Source: Desulfatitalea tepidiphila
GTDB taxonomy: Bacteria; Desulfobacterota; Desulfobacteria; Desulfobacterales; Desulfosarcinaceae
Assembly: GCF_001293685.1 (NCBI RefSeq)
Contig: NZ_BCAG01000003.1
Span: 1,426,001 to 1,490,000, forward strand
Reading direction: 5' to 3'
Length of the DNA stretch: 64,000 bases
The translations under genes were made by a program, and so were the position numbers. This document shows, one piece after another, positions 26,422 to 36,774 of this stretch (position 1 is its first letter; each line of letters starts with the position of its first letter). A model generated the notes under the pieces. The model was not told the origin of the DNA. It made no database searches and saw nothing but the letters and a program-made list of their open reading frames with translations.

Positions 26422-26564
26422 AGTGCCCATCCACAAATAGCCAATTTGCCCGATATCGGCGTTGCGCGGAAAATTTAATCCTCGGAATATTACCCATATG
26501 CCTGCGGTTGAATTTTTCGCGCGCCCTGATCTCAAGCCAATTCGCCTATTTGTGGACGGACACT
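26422..26564. mobile_element. 143-bp MITE-like element or deleted IS with imperfect inverted ends
   Basis: The ends AGTGCCCATCCACAAATAGC and the complement of the right end, AGTGTCCGTCCACAAATAGG, are inverted repeats; similarity goes on for about 36 bases with a few differences. The inside (about 70 bases) has no ORF. No clear target duplication is seen, and flanking coding sequence does not resume, so an internally deleted IS is as likely as a true MITE. It marks the end of the wrecked glycosyltransferase gene. The stretch from 26,565 to 26,663 has no gene. Confidence 0.6.
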
Positions 26565-26663
26565 GAATAGTAATTTCCGTAAACCTTTACGCATTGCATA
26601 TCATTTTGATCGATTGGCAGTCCAACGTTCGCCAAGCCGCCTCAGTGCATCACTTTACAGGCC

Positions 26664-27842
26664 TTATTTTATTATTTCAAAGGGCGTATTTTTCCTCGAA
26701 TAGAAATACGCCTGGGCCTTGCTGAGTACTTTCCGAAAGTTCAGATTGGATGGGTCTATTTCAACGGCTATTTCAAGATGGTATAGAGCGTTATCACGGT
26801 CTGCGTTGAGCATATAGAGCTGTCCGAGGAAGTTGTGGGTATGCGAATTGTGCGGATCAAATTCGAGGCATGCTGCCAGCAGGGAGATCCCACTGGCAAC
26901 ATCTCCGTCACGGGCGAGTTCCAACGCTTCTTTTGCCCGAAGCACGCTTCTCATGAAAGCCTGCCCCTTGAGGATTTCGGGTCTGTTGCGAGTTTGGGAT
27001 TGATATTTTTCAAAAATTCTTTCACAGGTGGTTCGAAACGCTTTGGCTCTTCCGCTGGTCATGGAACTCCCGTCGTTCCGGGCAGTATACTCGCAGGTCA
27101 ACATTTTGATGTGAGCCATTTTGAACTGCATGGACATCCGGATCCAAAGGTCCCAGTCCTCGTGGCGCTTTAGTGTTTCGTCAAAATTGCCGATCACCTC
27201 CAGGCAGGCCTTTTCATGCATGAAACACGGCACAGGGATGTAATTCTGGTAAAAAATGCGAGAGTAATCAAAATCGTAAGAAAAGTTGATCTCGCGACGG
27301 GTCACGAAATACTCGTTTCCTCGTTTCTCCTGATGGGCGCAATAAGCATCGGTGTACGCCACCTTGTAATCGCTTTTTTCCAGGAATGAGAGGAGCGTTT
27401 CCAGGTGAAATGGGTAAAAGAGATCATCGTCATCAAGATAGGCGATATATTTGCCCCGAGCCATAATGATCCCTGTGTTTCGAGATGCTGCCAGGCCCTT
27501 GTTTTTTTTATGACGGATATAGGTGATATTGTCTTCCTGATTTAGTGCACTCACGACAGATTCGACATTTTCGCCGGCATCGTTGACAACTATGATCTCA
27601 ACCGGTCGGTAGGTTTGAGCCTCTATACTCTTTAAGGCTTTCGCCAGCATCCCCGGACGATTGAATGTGGGAACGATAACGGAAACCAATGGGCCTTTTT
27701 CAGCGACCGGTGTGTTTGGGGGTATGGCCAATCTTTTTAAAATCCTTTCAATCCATATGAGTGCCCATTTGCGCAGCAAAGCATGTGCCAGTTCAAATTG
27801 AAAACTGTCCGGCAGTTTAAACTCGGGTTCAGCCAGAGACAT
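26664..27842 (-). CDS. GT2-family glycosyltransferase with TPR tail
   Basis: A 392-aa protein. The GT2 domain starts at about residue 51 (PLVSVIVPTFNRPGMLAKAL), with the nucleotide-sugar segment IIVVNDAG, the LAASRNTGIIMARGKYIAYL strand and the metal-binding DDDD (about 137-140). A later EDWDLWIRM is the typical catalytic-base region (E-D-W). Two TPR-like helical repeats end the protein (SHTHNFLGQLYMLNADRDNALYHLEIA). It is a cytoplasmic transferase, transcribed divergently from pseB. Its role in the same surface glycan is inferred from place only. Confidence 0.82.
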   Translation of the reverse strand: MSLAEPEFKLPDSFQFELAHALLRKWALIWIERILKRLAIPPNTPVAEKGPLVSVIVPTFNRPGMLAKALKSIEAQTYRPVEIIVVNDAGENVESVVSALNQEDNITYIRHKKNKGLAASRNTGIIMARGKYIAYLDDDDLFYPFHLETLLSFLEKSDYKVAYTDAYCAHQEKRGNEYFVTRREINFSYDFDYSRIFYQNYIPVPCFMHEKACLEVIGNFDETLKRHEDWDLWIRMSMQFKMAHIKMLTCEYTARNDGSSMTSGRAKAFRTTCERIFEKYQSQTRNRPEILKGQAFMRSVLRAKEALELARDGDVASGISLLAACLEFDPHNSHTHNFLGQLYMLNADRDNALYHLEIAVEIDPSNLNFRKVLSKAQAYFYSRKNTPFEIIK

Positions 27843-29233
<1,391 letters not shown>

Positions 29234-29242
29234 GATGTGCGC

Positions 29243-30409
29243 ATGTCGTTTCCCGTTCTGCCATATGGTCGCCAAAGCATAGATGAAACCGACATAGAAG
29301 GGGTCGTTGCGGCCCTCAAATCCGATTGGCTGACGACAGGACCCAAGGTGGACGCGTTTGAAGAAAAATTCGTCGAACTCTTGGGCGTGGATCACGCAGT
29401 GGCCGTCAGCAGCGGAACAGCTGCACTACATTGTGCGATGCATGCACTGGGTATCGGCCCGGGAGATGAAGTGATCGTACCCCCTTTGACTTTTGCCGCC
29501 ACCGCCAATTGCGTGGTTTTCCAGGGAGGTGTGCCTGTTTTTGCCGATGTCGATCCAAAGACGCTGCTCCTTGACCCGGTACAGGTTGACAGGAAAATCA
29601 GCCGCAAAACCAAGGCGATCATTGCCGTAGATTATGCCGGACAACCTTGCGATTATGATGCCCTCGATTCCATTGCGAAATCAAAAAATATTCCCATTGT
29701 CGCCGATGCCTGTCATTCCCTGGGTGCCCAGTACAAAGACCGGACCGTCGGTACACTCGCCGATATCAGCGTCTTCAGTTTTCATCCCGTTAAACAAATT
29801 ACCACTGGTGAAGGCGGAATGGTCGTTACCGCTAATTCCGAATGGGCGCAACGCATCCGACGTTTTCGAAACCATGGCATTTCATCCGATTTCAAGCAAA
29901 GAGCCCATGAAGGGTCTTGGTTTTATGAAATGATGGAATTGGGGTTCAACTACCGTTTGACGGATTTCCAAAGTGCACTGGGGATCAGCCAGTTGGGCAA
30001 GCTGTCGGGGTTCGTTCGCAAGCGACAGGCTATAGCCGATATCTACAACCAGGCATTCGCTTCCATACAAGGGGTCTCTCCTTTGGAGGTCAGGTCTGAC
30101 GTAGCGCATGCATATCATCTGTATGTCACTCGTATCGCATCGGAAGCCCTTGGGATCACCCGCGAAGCACTGTTTGCAGCGCTGCGGGCAGAGGGGATAG
30201 GGGTCAATGTCCATTACATTCCAGTGCACCTGCATCCATATTACCGGCAAAAATTCGGTACAGGAAGGGGACTGTGCCCTGTAGCCGAAGAAGCCTATGA
30301 GCGAATTTTAAGCCTTCCCGTTTTCCCGTCAATGGCCGTCGGGGAAGTGGACAGGGTTGTTTCAGCGGTGATGAAAAATGTGCGCCCAAGTGGATCTATG
30401 CCCAGATAA
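29243..30409 (+). CDS. pseC: UDP-4-amino-4,6-dideoxy-L-altrosamine aminotransferase, PseC
   Basis: A PLP-dependent sugar aminotransferase (DegT/DnrJ/EryC1 fold, 388 aa) that aminates the PseB product at C4. The PLP Lys is residue 184 (FSFHPVKQITTGEGG), and SSGTAALHCAMHALGIGPGD and DACHSLGA contribute to cofactor binding. It starts MSFPVLPYGRQSIDETDI, as in PseC proteins; I use the ATG at 29,243, while a GTG six bases upstream is possible. It belongs to the pse operon, with short spacing on both sides. Confidence 0.92.
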   Translation: MSFPVLPYGRQSIDETDIEGVVAALKSDWLTTGPKVDAFEEKFVELLGVDHAVAVSSGTAALHCAMHALGIGPGDEVIVPPLTFAATANCVVFQGGVPVFADVDPKTLLLDPVQVDRKISRKTKAIIAVDYAGQPCDYDALDSIAKSKNIPIVADACHSLGAQYKDRTVGTLADISVFSFHPVKQITTGEGGMVVTANSEWAQRIRRFRNHGISSDFKQRAHEGSWFYEMMELGFNYRLTDFQSALGISQLGKLSGFVRKRQAIADIYNQAFASIQGVSPLEVRSDVAHAYHLYVTRIASEALGITREALFAALRAEGIGVNVHYIPVHLHPYYRQKFGTGRGLCPVAEEAYERILSLPVFPSMAVGEVDRVVSAVMKNVRPSGSMPR

Positions 30410-30433
30410 AATCTCAGTAAAAGGAGAAGAACG

Positions 30434-31474
30434 GTGAGAACAATAAGGATCGGCGACCGCAATATTGGATCTGAAGCGCCCGTTTTTATTGTGGCGGAGG
30501 TGGGAACGACTTCCAACGGAGATATCGATACCGCTTTAAAGCTGGTGGATGCCGCCAAGGCAGCAGGCGTTGACGCGATTAAGTTCATGATCCTGGGGCC
30601 TGACGAGTTCATGAGCGATAAAACCGTCACATACGAATACGATTGGGCTGGGGGGCATCACGTCGAGAACATGTACGAAATGTTTAAAAATCTCATGTTT
30701 ACTCATGATGAGTGGTTGAAAATCCGCGATCATTGCAAGGCTCGTGGGATCTTATTTTATGCCACCGTAGACTATCTATCCGGTGTCGAACTCGCCGAAT
30801 CTTTAGACGTGCCCGCATATAAACTCAGCTCATGGGATATTACCAATTTCCCTCTCATTGAAAAAATGGCAGCGACAAAAAAACCGATACAATTGGATTT
30901 GGGACCTGCCAGCCTTTCGGACATAGAGAAGGCCGTGAAGGTCATCCATTCTAAAGAAAACGATGACGTTATACTGGTTCATTGCAGCCATGCCGTTTTG
31001 GAGGAGGGCGCCCAACTGCGAAGCATTCCATACCTTCGGGGGGTTTTTCAGATCCCGGTCGGGTACTCCGCAGACAGCCTGGACACCGTCCCCGATATCG
31101 CAGCCGTGGCAATGGGCGCTTGCATGATAGAGAAACGGCTTACCCTCAACAGGGGATATTTTGGCCACCATCACGTCAATGCACTGGAGCCGTCTGAATT
31201 GAGCGATTATGTGAAGACCATCCGTCGTGTCGAAAGGATGTCCGGGGATTACGGAGTATATCCGTCACCCGAAGATTTGAGACAGAAGGATCTTTACTAC
31301 GTCAGTATTGTTGCAGCAGAAGACATCCCGGCCGGTGCCGAAATCGTTCGGCACATGCTGGCCTGCAAGCGACCGGGGACAGGGATTTCCCCGGAGTTTC
31401 TCGACATCTTGGTCGGGCGCCAAGCCAAAAGGGATATTTCATGCAATACGGTTTTGACCTGGGAGCATGTATGA
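30434..31474 (+). CDS. Divergent NeuB-family synthase with SAF domain
   Basis: A 346-aa member of the sialic/pseudaminic acid synthase family: TIM barrel (about 10-270) and C-terminal SAF/antifreeze-like domain (about 285-345, ending LACKRPGTGISPEFLDILVG). The GTG start follows AAAGGAGAAGAACG. Compared with the true PseI later in the operon, hallmark sites differ: the STGMA motif is LDLGPAS, and VSAYPAP is SHAVLEEG. HCSH keeps only the start of the site. It may use another substrate, have lost catalysis, or work as a regulatory or heteromeric partner. Its stop overlaps the next gene (ATGA). The presence of a second, canonical synthase makes this one worth study. Confidence 0.8.
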   Translation: MRTIRIGDRNIGSEAPVFIVAEVGTTSNGDIDTALKLVDAAKAAGVDAIKFMILGPDEFMSDKTVTYEYDWAGGHHVENMYEMFKNLMFTHDEWLKIRDHCKARGILFYATVDYLSGVELAESLDVPAYKLSSWDITNFPLIEKMAATKKPIQLDLGPASLSDIEKAVKVIHSKENDDVILVHCSHAVLEEGAQLRSIPYLRGVFQIPVGYSADSLDTVPDIAAVAMGACMIEKRLTLNRGYFGHHHVNALEPSELSDYVKTIRRVERMSGDYGVYPSPEDLRQKDLYYVSIVAAEDIPAGAEIVRHMLACKRPGTGISPEFLDILVGRQAKRDISCNTVLTWEHV

Positions 31475-32100
31475 GCCAGGTATGCATGCAACAAGCGACG
31501 GACACAAAAAGGCTCGAACACTTGTGGTCGGGCGAATTTGGTGTTCGTTACACCGATCGAAACCGCCAAGTGAATGCCGAAACCGGCAATTTTCATCATT
31601 CGCTCTGCACCCAGTTGGGCGCCCGCAGAGTTCTGGAAGTCGGATGCAACATAGGGCTCAATTTGACGGAACTGGCGGGAGAATCCCATTTCGAGGTATG
31701 GGGGGTCGATCTCAACGGCTATGCCATTGCCGGCGCCAAACGACGTCTTCCAAATGCCAGATTCGCATTGGCTTCGGCCTACTCTCTTCCCTTTGGTGAT
31801 GGCGCGTTCGATTTGACGTTTACGTCGGGTGTGCTTATTCACATCCCCCCCCATTCGATTGAAAGGGTGATGACCGAGATCCATAGAACAAGTCGAAAAT
31901 GGATTTGCTGCTGTGAATACTACAGCACCGAGGTTATCGAAGTTCCCTATAGGGGCGAAAAAGGCGCTTTGTACAAAAGCGATTTTGGCCGATTGTTTTT
32001 TGAATGCTTCCCGAGCCTCAAATTGGTTAAAAAAGGGTTTTTGGCAAAAGAGACGACGGGATTCGACAATTTGACCTTTTGGATTTTCGAAAAAGGATAA
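31471..32100 (+). CDS. Pseudaminic acid biosynthesis-associated methylase-type SAM methyltransferase
   Basis: A 209-aa class I SAM methyltransferase. The SAM site is RVLEVGCNIGLNLTEL (motif I with G-C-N-I-G), followed by the acidic loop VWGVDLNGYAI and the LPFGDGAFDLTFTSGVLIHI motif, then a Cys run KWICCCEYYSTE. The N-terminus TKRLEHLWSGEFGVRYTDRN is the signature of methylases found in pse clusters. It is thought to modify the nonulosonic acid or a precursor, though the substrate is unproven. It overlaps the stop of the NeuB-like gene by four bases and precedes pseG by five. Confidence 0.85.
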   Translation: MSQVCMQQATDTKRLEHLWSGEFGVRYTDRNRQVNAETGNFHHSLCTQLGARRVLEVGCNIGLNLTELAGESHFEVWGVDLNGYAIAGAKRRLPNARFALASAYSLPFGDGAFDLTFTSGVLIHIPPHSIERVMTEIHRTSRKWICCCEYYSTEVIEVPYRGEKGALYKSDFGRLFFECFPSLKLVKKGFLAKETTGFDNLTFWIFEKG

Positions 32101-32105
32101 CCATC

Positions 32106-33170
32106 ATGTCCAAGGTTCTGTTCCGCTGTGATGGTTCCTTGACGATCGGCATGGGTCATGTGGCGAGATGTGTTTCCCTGGCGGAGGCATTGAGAAGAAG
32201 GGGGGTGGATGTCTGCTTTGCCATGAGGGCATTAACCGGTGAAGCGACCGCCTTCCCCCACGATGCGGGATTCCGGGTACATTCCTTTGCCTGCGAAGAT
32301 GGAGAAGGAAACTTGTTGGGCGGCATAGACTTGGAAGCGACCTGCCGCTATGCCCGCAGCCTGGGAATTAGATGGATTCTGGTCGATCATTACGGAGCTT
32401 CGGCACAATACTTCGCTGAATTGAGATCGCAAGGCTTTCGGGTGGCCGTATTGGATGACATGGCCGATCGGGACTTGAGAGCTGCCCGTTGGATTCTCAA
32501 TCAGAATCTCGGTGCCGAAAAGTTACCCTATCAAATCGAATCGGACTGTGTCCGGCTGTTCGGTCCGCGATATGCGCTGTTAAGACCGCAGTTCGCAGAA
32601 GCAAGAGCAGGCGTGCAAGAACAAAGGGCCGGCGTATGCCCGCATCCCATTTTACTCCTGACACTGGGAGGGGGAGACACTTCTCATCTGAGTTCCGAGG
32701 TGATCCGGTCGTTGGAAAAGATAGAATTTCAAATGACGATCCAATGTGTACTCGGCGGAAAACAGCCAACGCCTGCTCGATTGCGGGATGCGGCGGAGGC
32801 ATCCAAACATGATGTCACCATTTTGAGAAACGTTGCCGACATGGAAATTCTCATGCAAAAGGCTCAACTCTCTGTCAATGCAGGCGGATCGACATGCTGG
32901 GAGCTATGCTGTCTCGGGGTGCCGATGGTGATTCTGGTCACATCGCCGGATCAGGCAATGATTGCCGCTGAGCTTGAACAGCACGGATGTGCACGCAATA
33001 TTGGCAAATGGGAAAACGTAAACGCCCCATCCGACTTGGTGCATGCGGTCGAAGAATTGATCGGCCATCCGCAGGTTCGTGCTCAAATGTCCGCCAGGGG
33101 GCGGGAAGTCGTCGACGGATACGGGAGCAATCGAAGCGCAGCTTCGCTGCAGGAACTTATCGAGGATTGA
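32106..33170 (+). CDS. pseG: UDP-2,4-diacetamido-trideoxy-altropyranose hydrolase, PseG
   Basis: A 354-aa GT-B-like hydrolase that removes UDP from the 2,4-diamido sugar. Family marks: CDGSLTIGMGHVARCVSLAEAL with the catalytic-site His (G-M-G-H), the linker ILVDHYGASAQYF and the C-terminal LSVNAGGSTCWELCCLGVPM UDP-binding loop. It starts at the ATG at 32,106. In Pse pathways PseG acts after the 4-amino group is acylated; here the acyl group may be formyl (see 35,019). Confidence 0.9.
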   Translation: MSKVLFRCDGSLTIGMGHVARCVSLAEALRRRGVDVCFAMRALTGEATAFPHDAGFRVHSFACEDGEGNLLGGIDLEATCRYARSLGIRWILVDHYGASAQYFAELRSQGFRVAVLDDMADRDLRAARWILNQNLGAEKLPYQIESDCVRLFGPRYALLRPQFAEARAGVQEQRAGVCPHPILLLTLGGGDTSHLSSEVIRSLEKIEFQMTIQCVLGGKQPTPARLRDAAEASKHDVTILRNVADMEILMQKAQLSVNAGGSTCWELCCLGVPMVILVTSPDQAMIAAELEQHGCARNIGKWENVNAPSDLVHAVEELIGHPQVRAQMSARGREVVDGYGSNRSAASLQELIED

Positions 33171-33187
33171 AACGGCTGGGATTGAAC

Positions 33188-34234
33188 ATGAAGTCTATTG
33201 AAATAGGATCTTACACAATCGGTCCGGAGAAGCCCTGTTTTCTCGTGGCGGAAATAGGAATCAATCACAATGGTCATTTGGACCTTGCCAAACAGACCAT
33301 TGATGCGGCAGTACAAGCCGGCGCCGATGGGGTCAAGTTTCAAAACTACCGAACAGAGGATTTCATTTCCGATCGCTCGCTCACATACCAATATATGAGT
33401 CAGGATGCACCGGTGACGGAATCCCAGTTTGACCTCTTCAAAAGGTGCGAACTGGATCGTGCGGCGCTGAAGGAACTCAAAGCCTACTGCGATGACAAGG
33501 GGGTTATTTTTCACAGTACTCCGACGAGCAGGGAAGGCATCAAAGACCTGATGGAAATCGGCGTGCAGGTCATCAAGAATGGCTCAGACTTTTTGACCCA
33601 CCTGCCTCTCATCAGATCGATGGGAAACACAAAGTTGCCCGTGGTTTTGTCTACGGGCATGGCAACGGTTTCTGAAATATATGAAGCGGTGCGTGCGTTC
33701 AGGGAAACCGGTAACGATCGTTTGGTCCTGCTTCACTGCGTTTCGGCTTATCCCGCGCCTCCGGAAGATGTGAATTTGAGGAAAATACCCGTTTTGGCCT
33801 CCGCATTCGACTGCCTTGTCGGGTTCAGCGATCATACGGTCGGCACCATTGCCGCAACCGGCGCCGTGGTCATGGGTGCCAATTGGATTGAAAAGCACTT
33901 TACGCTCGATAAGTCCTTGCCGGGTCCGGATCATTGGTTCTCAGCGGACCCAGCGGAATTTAAACAGCTGGTGACCTCGGTCCGCACCATGGAAAGATCG
34001 CTTGGACATTCAAAGCTGGGATTGGCATCCAGCGAATCGAAAAATCGGGAGAGCTTTCGACTCTCATGTGTGGCAGCCGAGGATCTGAGGGAAGGGCATG
34101 TACTTTGTGATGCGGATGTGCTTTTCCGCCGTCCCGGCACCGGTCTTGCTCCGGCCTGGCTGCCCATGTTATCGGGTCGGCGGATTAATAGAAATATTGA
34201 AAAGGGCGAGATCATCAAGATGGAAGATCTCTGA
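33188..34234 (+). CDS. pseI: Pseudaminic acid synthase, PseI
   Basis: A 348-aa canonical NeuB-family enzyme that condenses the six-carbon sugar with phosphoenolpyruvate. Motifs are complete: FLVAEIGINHNGHLDLAKQ, VKFQNYRTEDF, VVLSTGMATVSEI, LLHCVSAYPAPPEDVNLRKI, VGFSDHTVG and WIEKHFTLDKSLPGPDHWFS, and the SAF domain (LFRRPGTGLAPAWLPMLSGR). It starts at the ATG at 33,188, 17 bases after pseG. It is the working synthase beside the divergent one at 30,434. Confidence 0.93.
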   Translation: MKSIEIGSYTIGPEKPCFLVAEIGINHNGHLDLAKQTIDAAVQAGADGVKFQNYRTEDFISDRSLTYQYMSQDAPVTESQFDLFKRCELDRAALKELKAYCDDKGVIFHSTPTSREGIKDLMEIGVQVIKNGSDFLTHLPLIRSMGNTKLPVVLSTGMATVSEIYEAVRAFRETGNDRLVLLHCVSAYPAPPEDVNLRKIPVLASAFDCLVGFSDHTVGTIAATGAVVMGANWIEKHFTLDKSLPGPDHWFSADPAEFKQLVTSVRTMERSLGHSKLGLASSESKNRESFRLSCVAAEDLREGHVLCDADVLFRRPGTGLAPAWLPMLSGRRINRNIEKGEIIKMEDL

Positions 34235-34309
34235 AACGGGTTTGGGCAAGTGATGTCGGGCCTTATTGTTCTCAGTCCGCGACGATGAAAAAACGGAGGT
34301 TATCGGAGA

Positions 34310-35014
34310 ATGCCCCAGAGCTATTGGATCGAGGAATATAGAAAAAAGGCCTCAATGCCAAATCCCATCGCGCAGTCCGGGCGTGGCAGACAATTTGATG
34401 CAATTGAGTTTCTGTACGTGGTCAAACAAGTAATCGAGTTGCTGAACCTCAACAAGGAGCACGCATTGCTTGATGTGGGTTGCGGAAACGGTCTCCTCGA
34501 TATTATCCTCAGCTCCTGCTGCCGCCGGGTCACTGCCATTGAACCGGTGGAGGAACTAGTGGCCCTGGCCTGTCAGAACCTGCAAGGGTGCCCCAATGCA
34601 TCGGTGACCGTCGGCCATGGCGCCGACATACCCGCGCCGGACGACAGTTTTCATCGATCATTGGTATTCGGGGTTTTACAGCTTATCCCCTTGCAAGAGG
34701 CAGAGATGACCTTCCAGGAACTCTATCGCGTCACCTGCTCGGGCGGGAGCATTCTGTTTGGGTCTATCCCAGATGTCGGCCATCGCGATGAGTTCTTAAC
34801 CCCCTATCTGTCGGAGGTCCGATCCGCTCGGCATATCCCCGAGTGGCAAAAGGATGAAATCGTGAATCGCAATTTGAGTGCTTTCTGGCATGACCCTGCA
34901 GAATTGATGGATTGGTGGACATCTCGGGGGTGTTCGGCCACGCTCCATCCGTTGATATCCCAAGATCCTAATCACGATCACCGATTTCATCTGGTGGTCG
35001 GCGTGGAAAAATGA
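34310..35014 (+). CDS. SAM-dependent methyltransferase
   Basis: A 234-aa class I methyltransferase with motif I ALLDVGCGNGLLDIILSSCC, acidic motif AIEPVEELVAL and post-motif LVFGVLQLIPL. No membrane segment. It lies between pseI and the formyltransferase (5 bases to the next start), so a sugar-tailoring role is likely; the target atom cannot be told. Confidence 0.78.
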   Translation: MPQSYWIEEYRKKASMPNPIAQSGRGRQFDAIEFLYVVKQVIELLNLNKEHALLDVGCGNGLLDIILSSCCRRVTAIEPVEELVALACQNLQGCPNASVTVGHGADIPAPDDSFHRSLVFGVLQLIPLQEAEMTFQELYRVTCSGGSILFGSIPDVGHRDEFLTPYLSEVRSARHIPEWQKDEIVNRNLSAFWHDPAELMDWWTSRGCSATLHPLISQDPNHDHRFHLVVGVEK

Positions 35015-35018
35015 AGAG

Positions 35019-35921
35019 ATGAAGGTATTCTTTCTCGGGAATCACACCGTAGGGGTCCGGACTTTGGAGACCCTCCTGGAAAGCGATCAGGTCATCGGCG
35101 TAGTGGCTCATCCACATGATCCGGAAGATGGCGTCGACTATTTATCGGTGTACGATTTCGCCCGCGAGAAAGGACTCGACGTGGTCCGCATGCACGGGCG
35201 AGACCGCAATTTGCCCGAATTGATTCATGACTGCAAACCCGATCTCGTCTGGGTAACGGATTACCGGTATCTGCTGCCCCCATCCGTGCTTTCGGCCGCA
35301 CCGTTGGGAACCGTCAATCTCCATCCCAGCCTGCTGCCAAAATATCGCGGCAGAGCGCCGATCAATTGGGCGATACTGAATGGAGAGAAAGAACTGGGGC
35401 TGACCGCGCACTTCGTCGATGGGGGCATGGATACGGGGGATATCATCGCCCAGATCACCTACAATTTGAACACGGATCAGGATGTGGCCGATGCGCTCGA
35501 GATCCTCTATCCGCTTTACCGAAAGGTGACACGCCACGTTCTGAATTGCTTTCGAGCGGGGCAGGTACCCAGAAAAGCCCAGGATCAAAGCCAAGCCAGC
35601 GCATTCCCTCGACGGGGGCCGAAAGACGGATTGATCGATTGGGGACAGTCCGCAAGGCGAATCAGGGATTTGGTTCGTGCCGTTGCACCTCCTTATCCGG
35701 GGGCCTTTTCCCATTTGAGACATAAACGGATTAAGATCTTGTCCGCTGGATGTGATACCGAGAGGCCCCATATCGGCGTGCCCGGAGAAATCGTTGGCCG
35801 GAGGCGGAATGGCTTTGTGGTGGCTACGGGGAAAGGCTCTCTTTTGGTCAAAAAAGCCATCCTGGCCGAAGACGGCCGCCAGGTGATAGCTGAACCCGGA
35901 GAGATATTGGAGAACAGATGA
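35019..35921 (+). CDS. N10-formyl-THF-dependent sugar amine N-formyltransferase
   Basis: A 300-aa Fmt/ArnA-like formyltransferase with the catalytic Asn100, His102 and Asp138 (VNLHPSLLPKYRG and GGMDTGDI); spacing matches ArnA. The C-terminal third is Fmt-like (LIDWGQSARRIRDLVRAVAPPYPGAF). The operon has pseB, pseC, pseG, pseI and pseF but no GNAT acetyltransferase (PseH), so this enzyme is the likely acyl-transfer step at the 4-amino group of the PseC product. That would give 7-N-formyl pseudaminic acid, a sugar known from some Pseudomonas glycans. The stop overlaps the next gene by four bases. Confidence 0.82.
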   Translation: MKVFFLGNHTVGVRTLETLLESDQVIGVVAHPHDPEDGVDYLSVYDFAREKGLDVVRMHGRDRNLPELIHDCKPDLVWVTDYRYLLPPSVLSAAPLGTVNLHPSLLPKYRGRAPINWAILNGEKELGLTAHFVDGGMDTGDIIAQITYNLNTDQDVADALEILYPLYRKVTRHVLNCFRAGQVPRKAQDQSQASAFPRRGPKDGLIDWGQSARRIRDLVRAVAPPYPGAFSHLRHKRIKILSAGCDTERPHIGVPGEIVGRRRNGFVVATGKGSLLVKKAILAEDGRQVIAEPGEILENR

Positions 35922-36535
35922 ACGCGCCTGAATGGGAAGACGAAACGCGCGGGATTGTCGACTATTATTCCAGGCTGTTGAACAAGCATGGTGTAAGCCC
36001 GAGGGCCCTGGATTGGGGAAGTCTGGAGTCGCAGCAACTGCGCTTTGCCGTATTGGCCGACATAGGCCGGATGGATGGATGCAGTCTCTTGGACGTCGGC
36101 TGCGGTTTTGCCGACCTGCTGGATTTCCTTGTCAGCCGGAATTGGAATGTTCACTATACCGGTTACGATTTGAATGGCGCTCTTATCGAACAGGCCAAAT
36201 CGCGCTTCCCCCAGGGCACTTTCGAGGTGCGGGACCTTTTGGCTGAACCTGATTTGAGTCCCCGGTTCGATTATGTCGTTGCCAGCGGCATTTTTTACCT
36301 GAGGCGCAAGGATGCCCCGGCATATGTTGAAGAGATGGTCGGCCGGATGTTCAGCCTGTGCCGCAAGGGGTTGGCCTTCAATACACTCAGTATTCGGGCG
36401 GTCGCACGCGAGCCGGGAGAGCTGTATGCGGATCCGGCCAAAATATTGACAATGTGCCTGAATTTGACGCCCCGGGTGGTTCTCCGGCACGACTACCTGC
36501 CGCATGATTTTTCCATTTATATGTACAAAAAGTGA
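35918..36535 (+). CDS. SAM-dependent methyltransferase
   Basis: A 205-aa class I methyltransferase: motif I SLLDVGCGFADLLDFL, acidic YTGYDLNGALIEQAK, post-motif FDYVVASGIFYLRR. It starts at the ATG overlapping the formyltransferase stop. It is the third methyltransferase of the operon, unrelated in sequence to the others. Substrate unknown. It is followed by a 239-base gap without a clear gene, then the radical SAM gene. Confidence 0.78.
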   Translation: MNAPEWEDETRGIVDYYSRLLNKHGVSPRALDWGSLESQQLRFAVLADIGRMDGCSLLDVGCGFADLLDFLVSRNWNVHYTGYDLNGALIEQAKSRFPQGTFEVRDLLAEPDLSPRFDYVVASGIFYLRRKDAPAYVEEMVGRMFSLCRKGLAFNTLSIRAVAREPGELYADPAKILTMCLNLTPRVVLRHDYLPHDFSIYMYKK

Positions 36536-36774
36536 GAATCCCACCGCCACAGGCGCAGCCAAAAAGTCGGTCGACAACGCAATCCCAAGGCGGCGCTTTC
36601 CGGCAAAATACATCCAGTCTCTTTCTCAGCGGACTTTTCGGGTGAGCCGCATCGTTTATAAAGGGGCCGTCATCCTCACCATCAATCGAAACGCCAATAG
36701 ATAAAAGAGCTTAGGCATGGCTCTTGCAAAAATAATCAGGTCGGGGATCAGCGGGAATCGTGGAGGATCACTGC

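Noticed and set aside
36504-36704. 66-codon ORF overlapping the end of the third methyltransferase gene
   Set aside because: No ribosome site, overlaps a real gene, and the product has no recognisable pattern.
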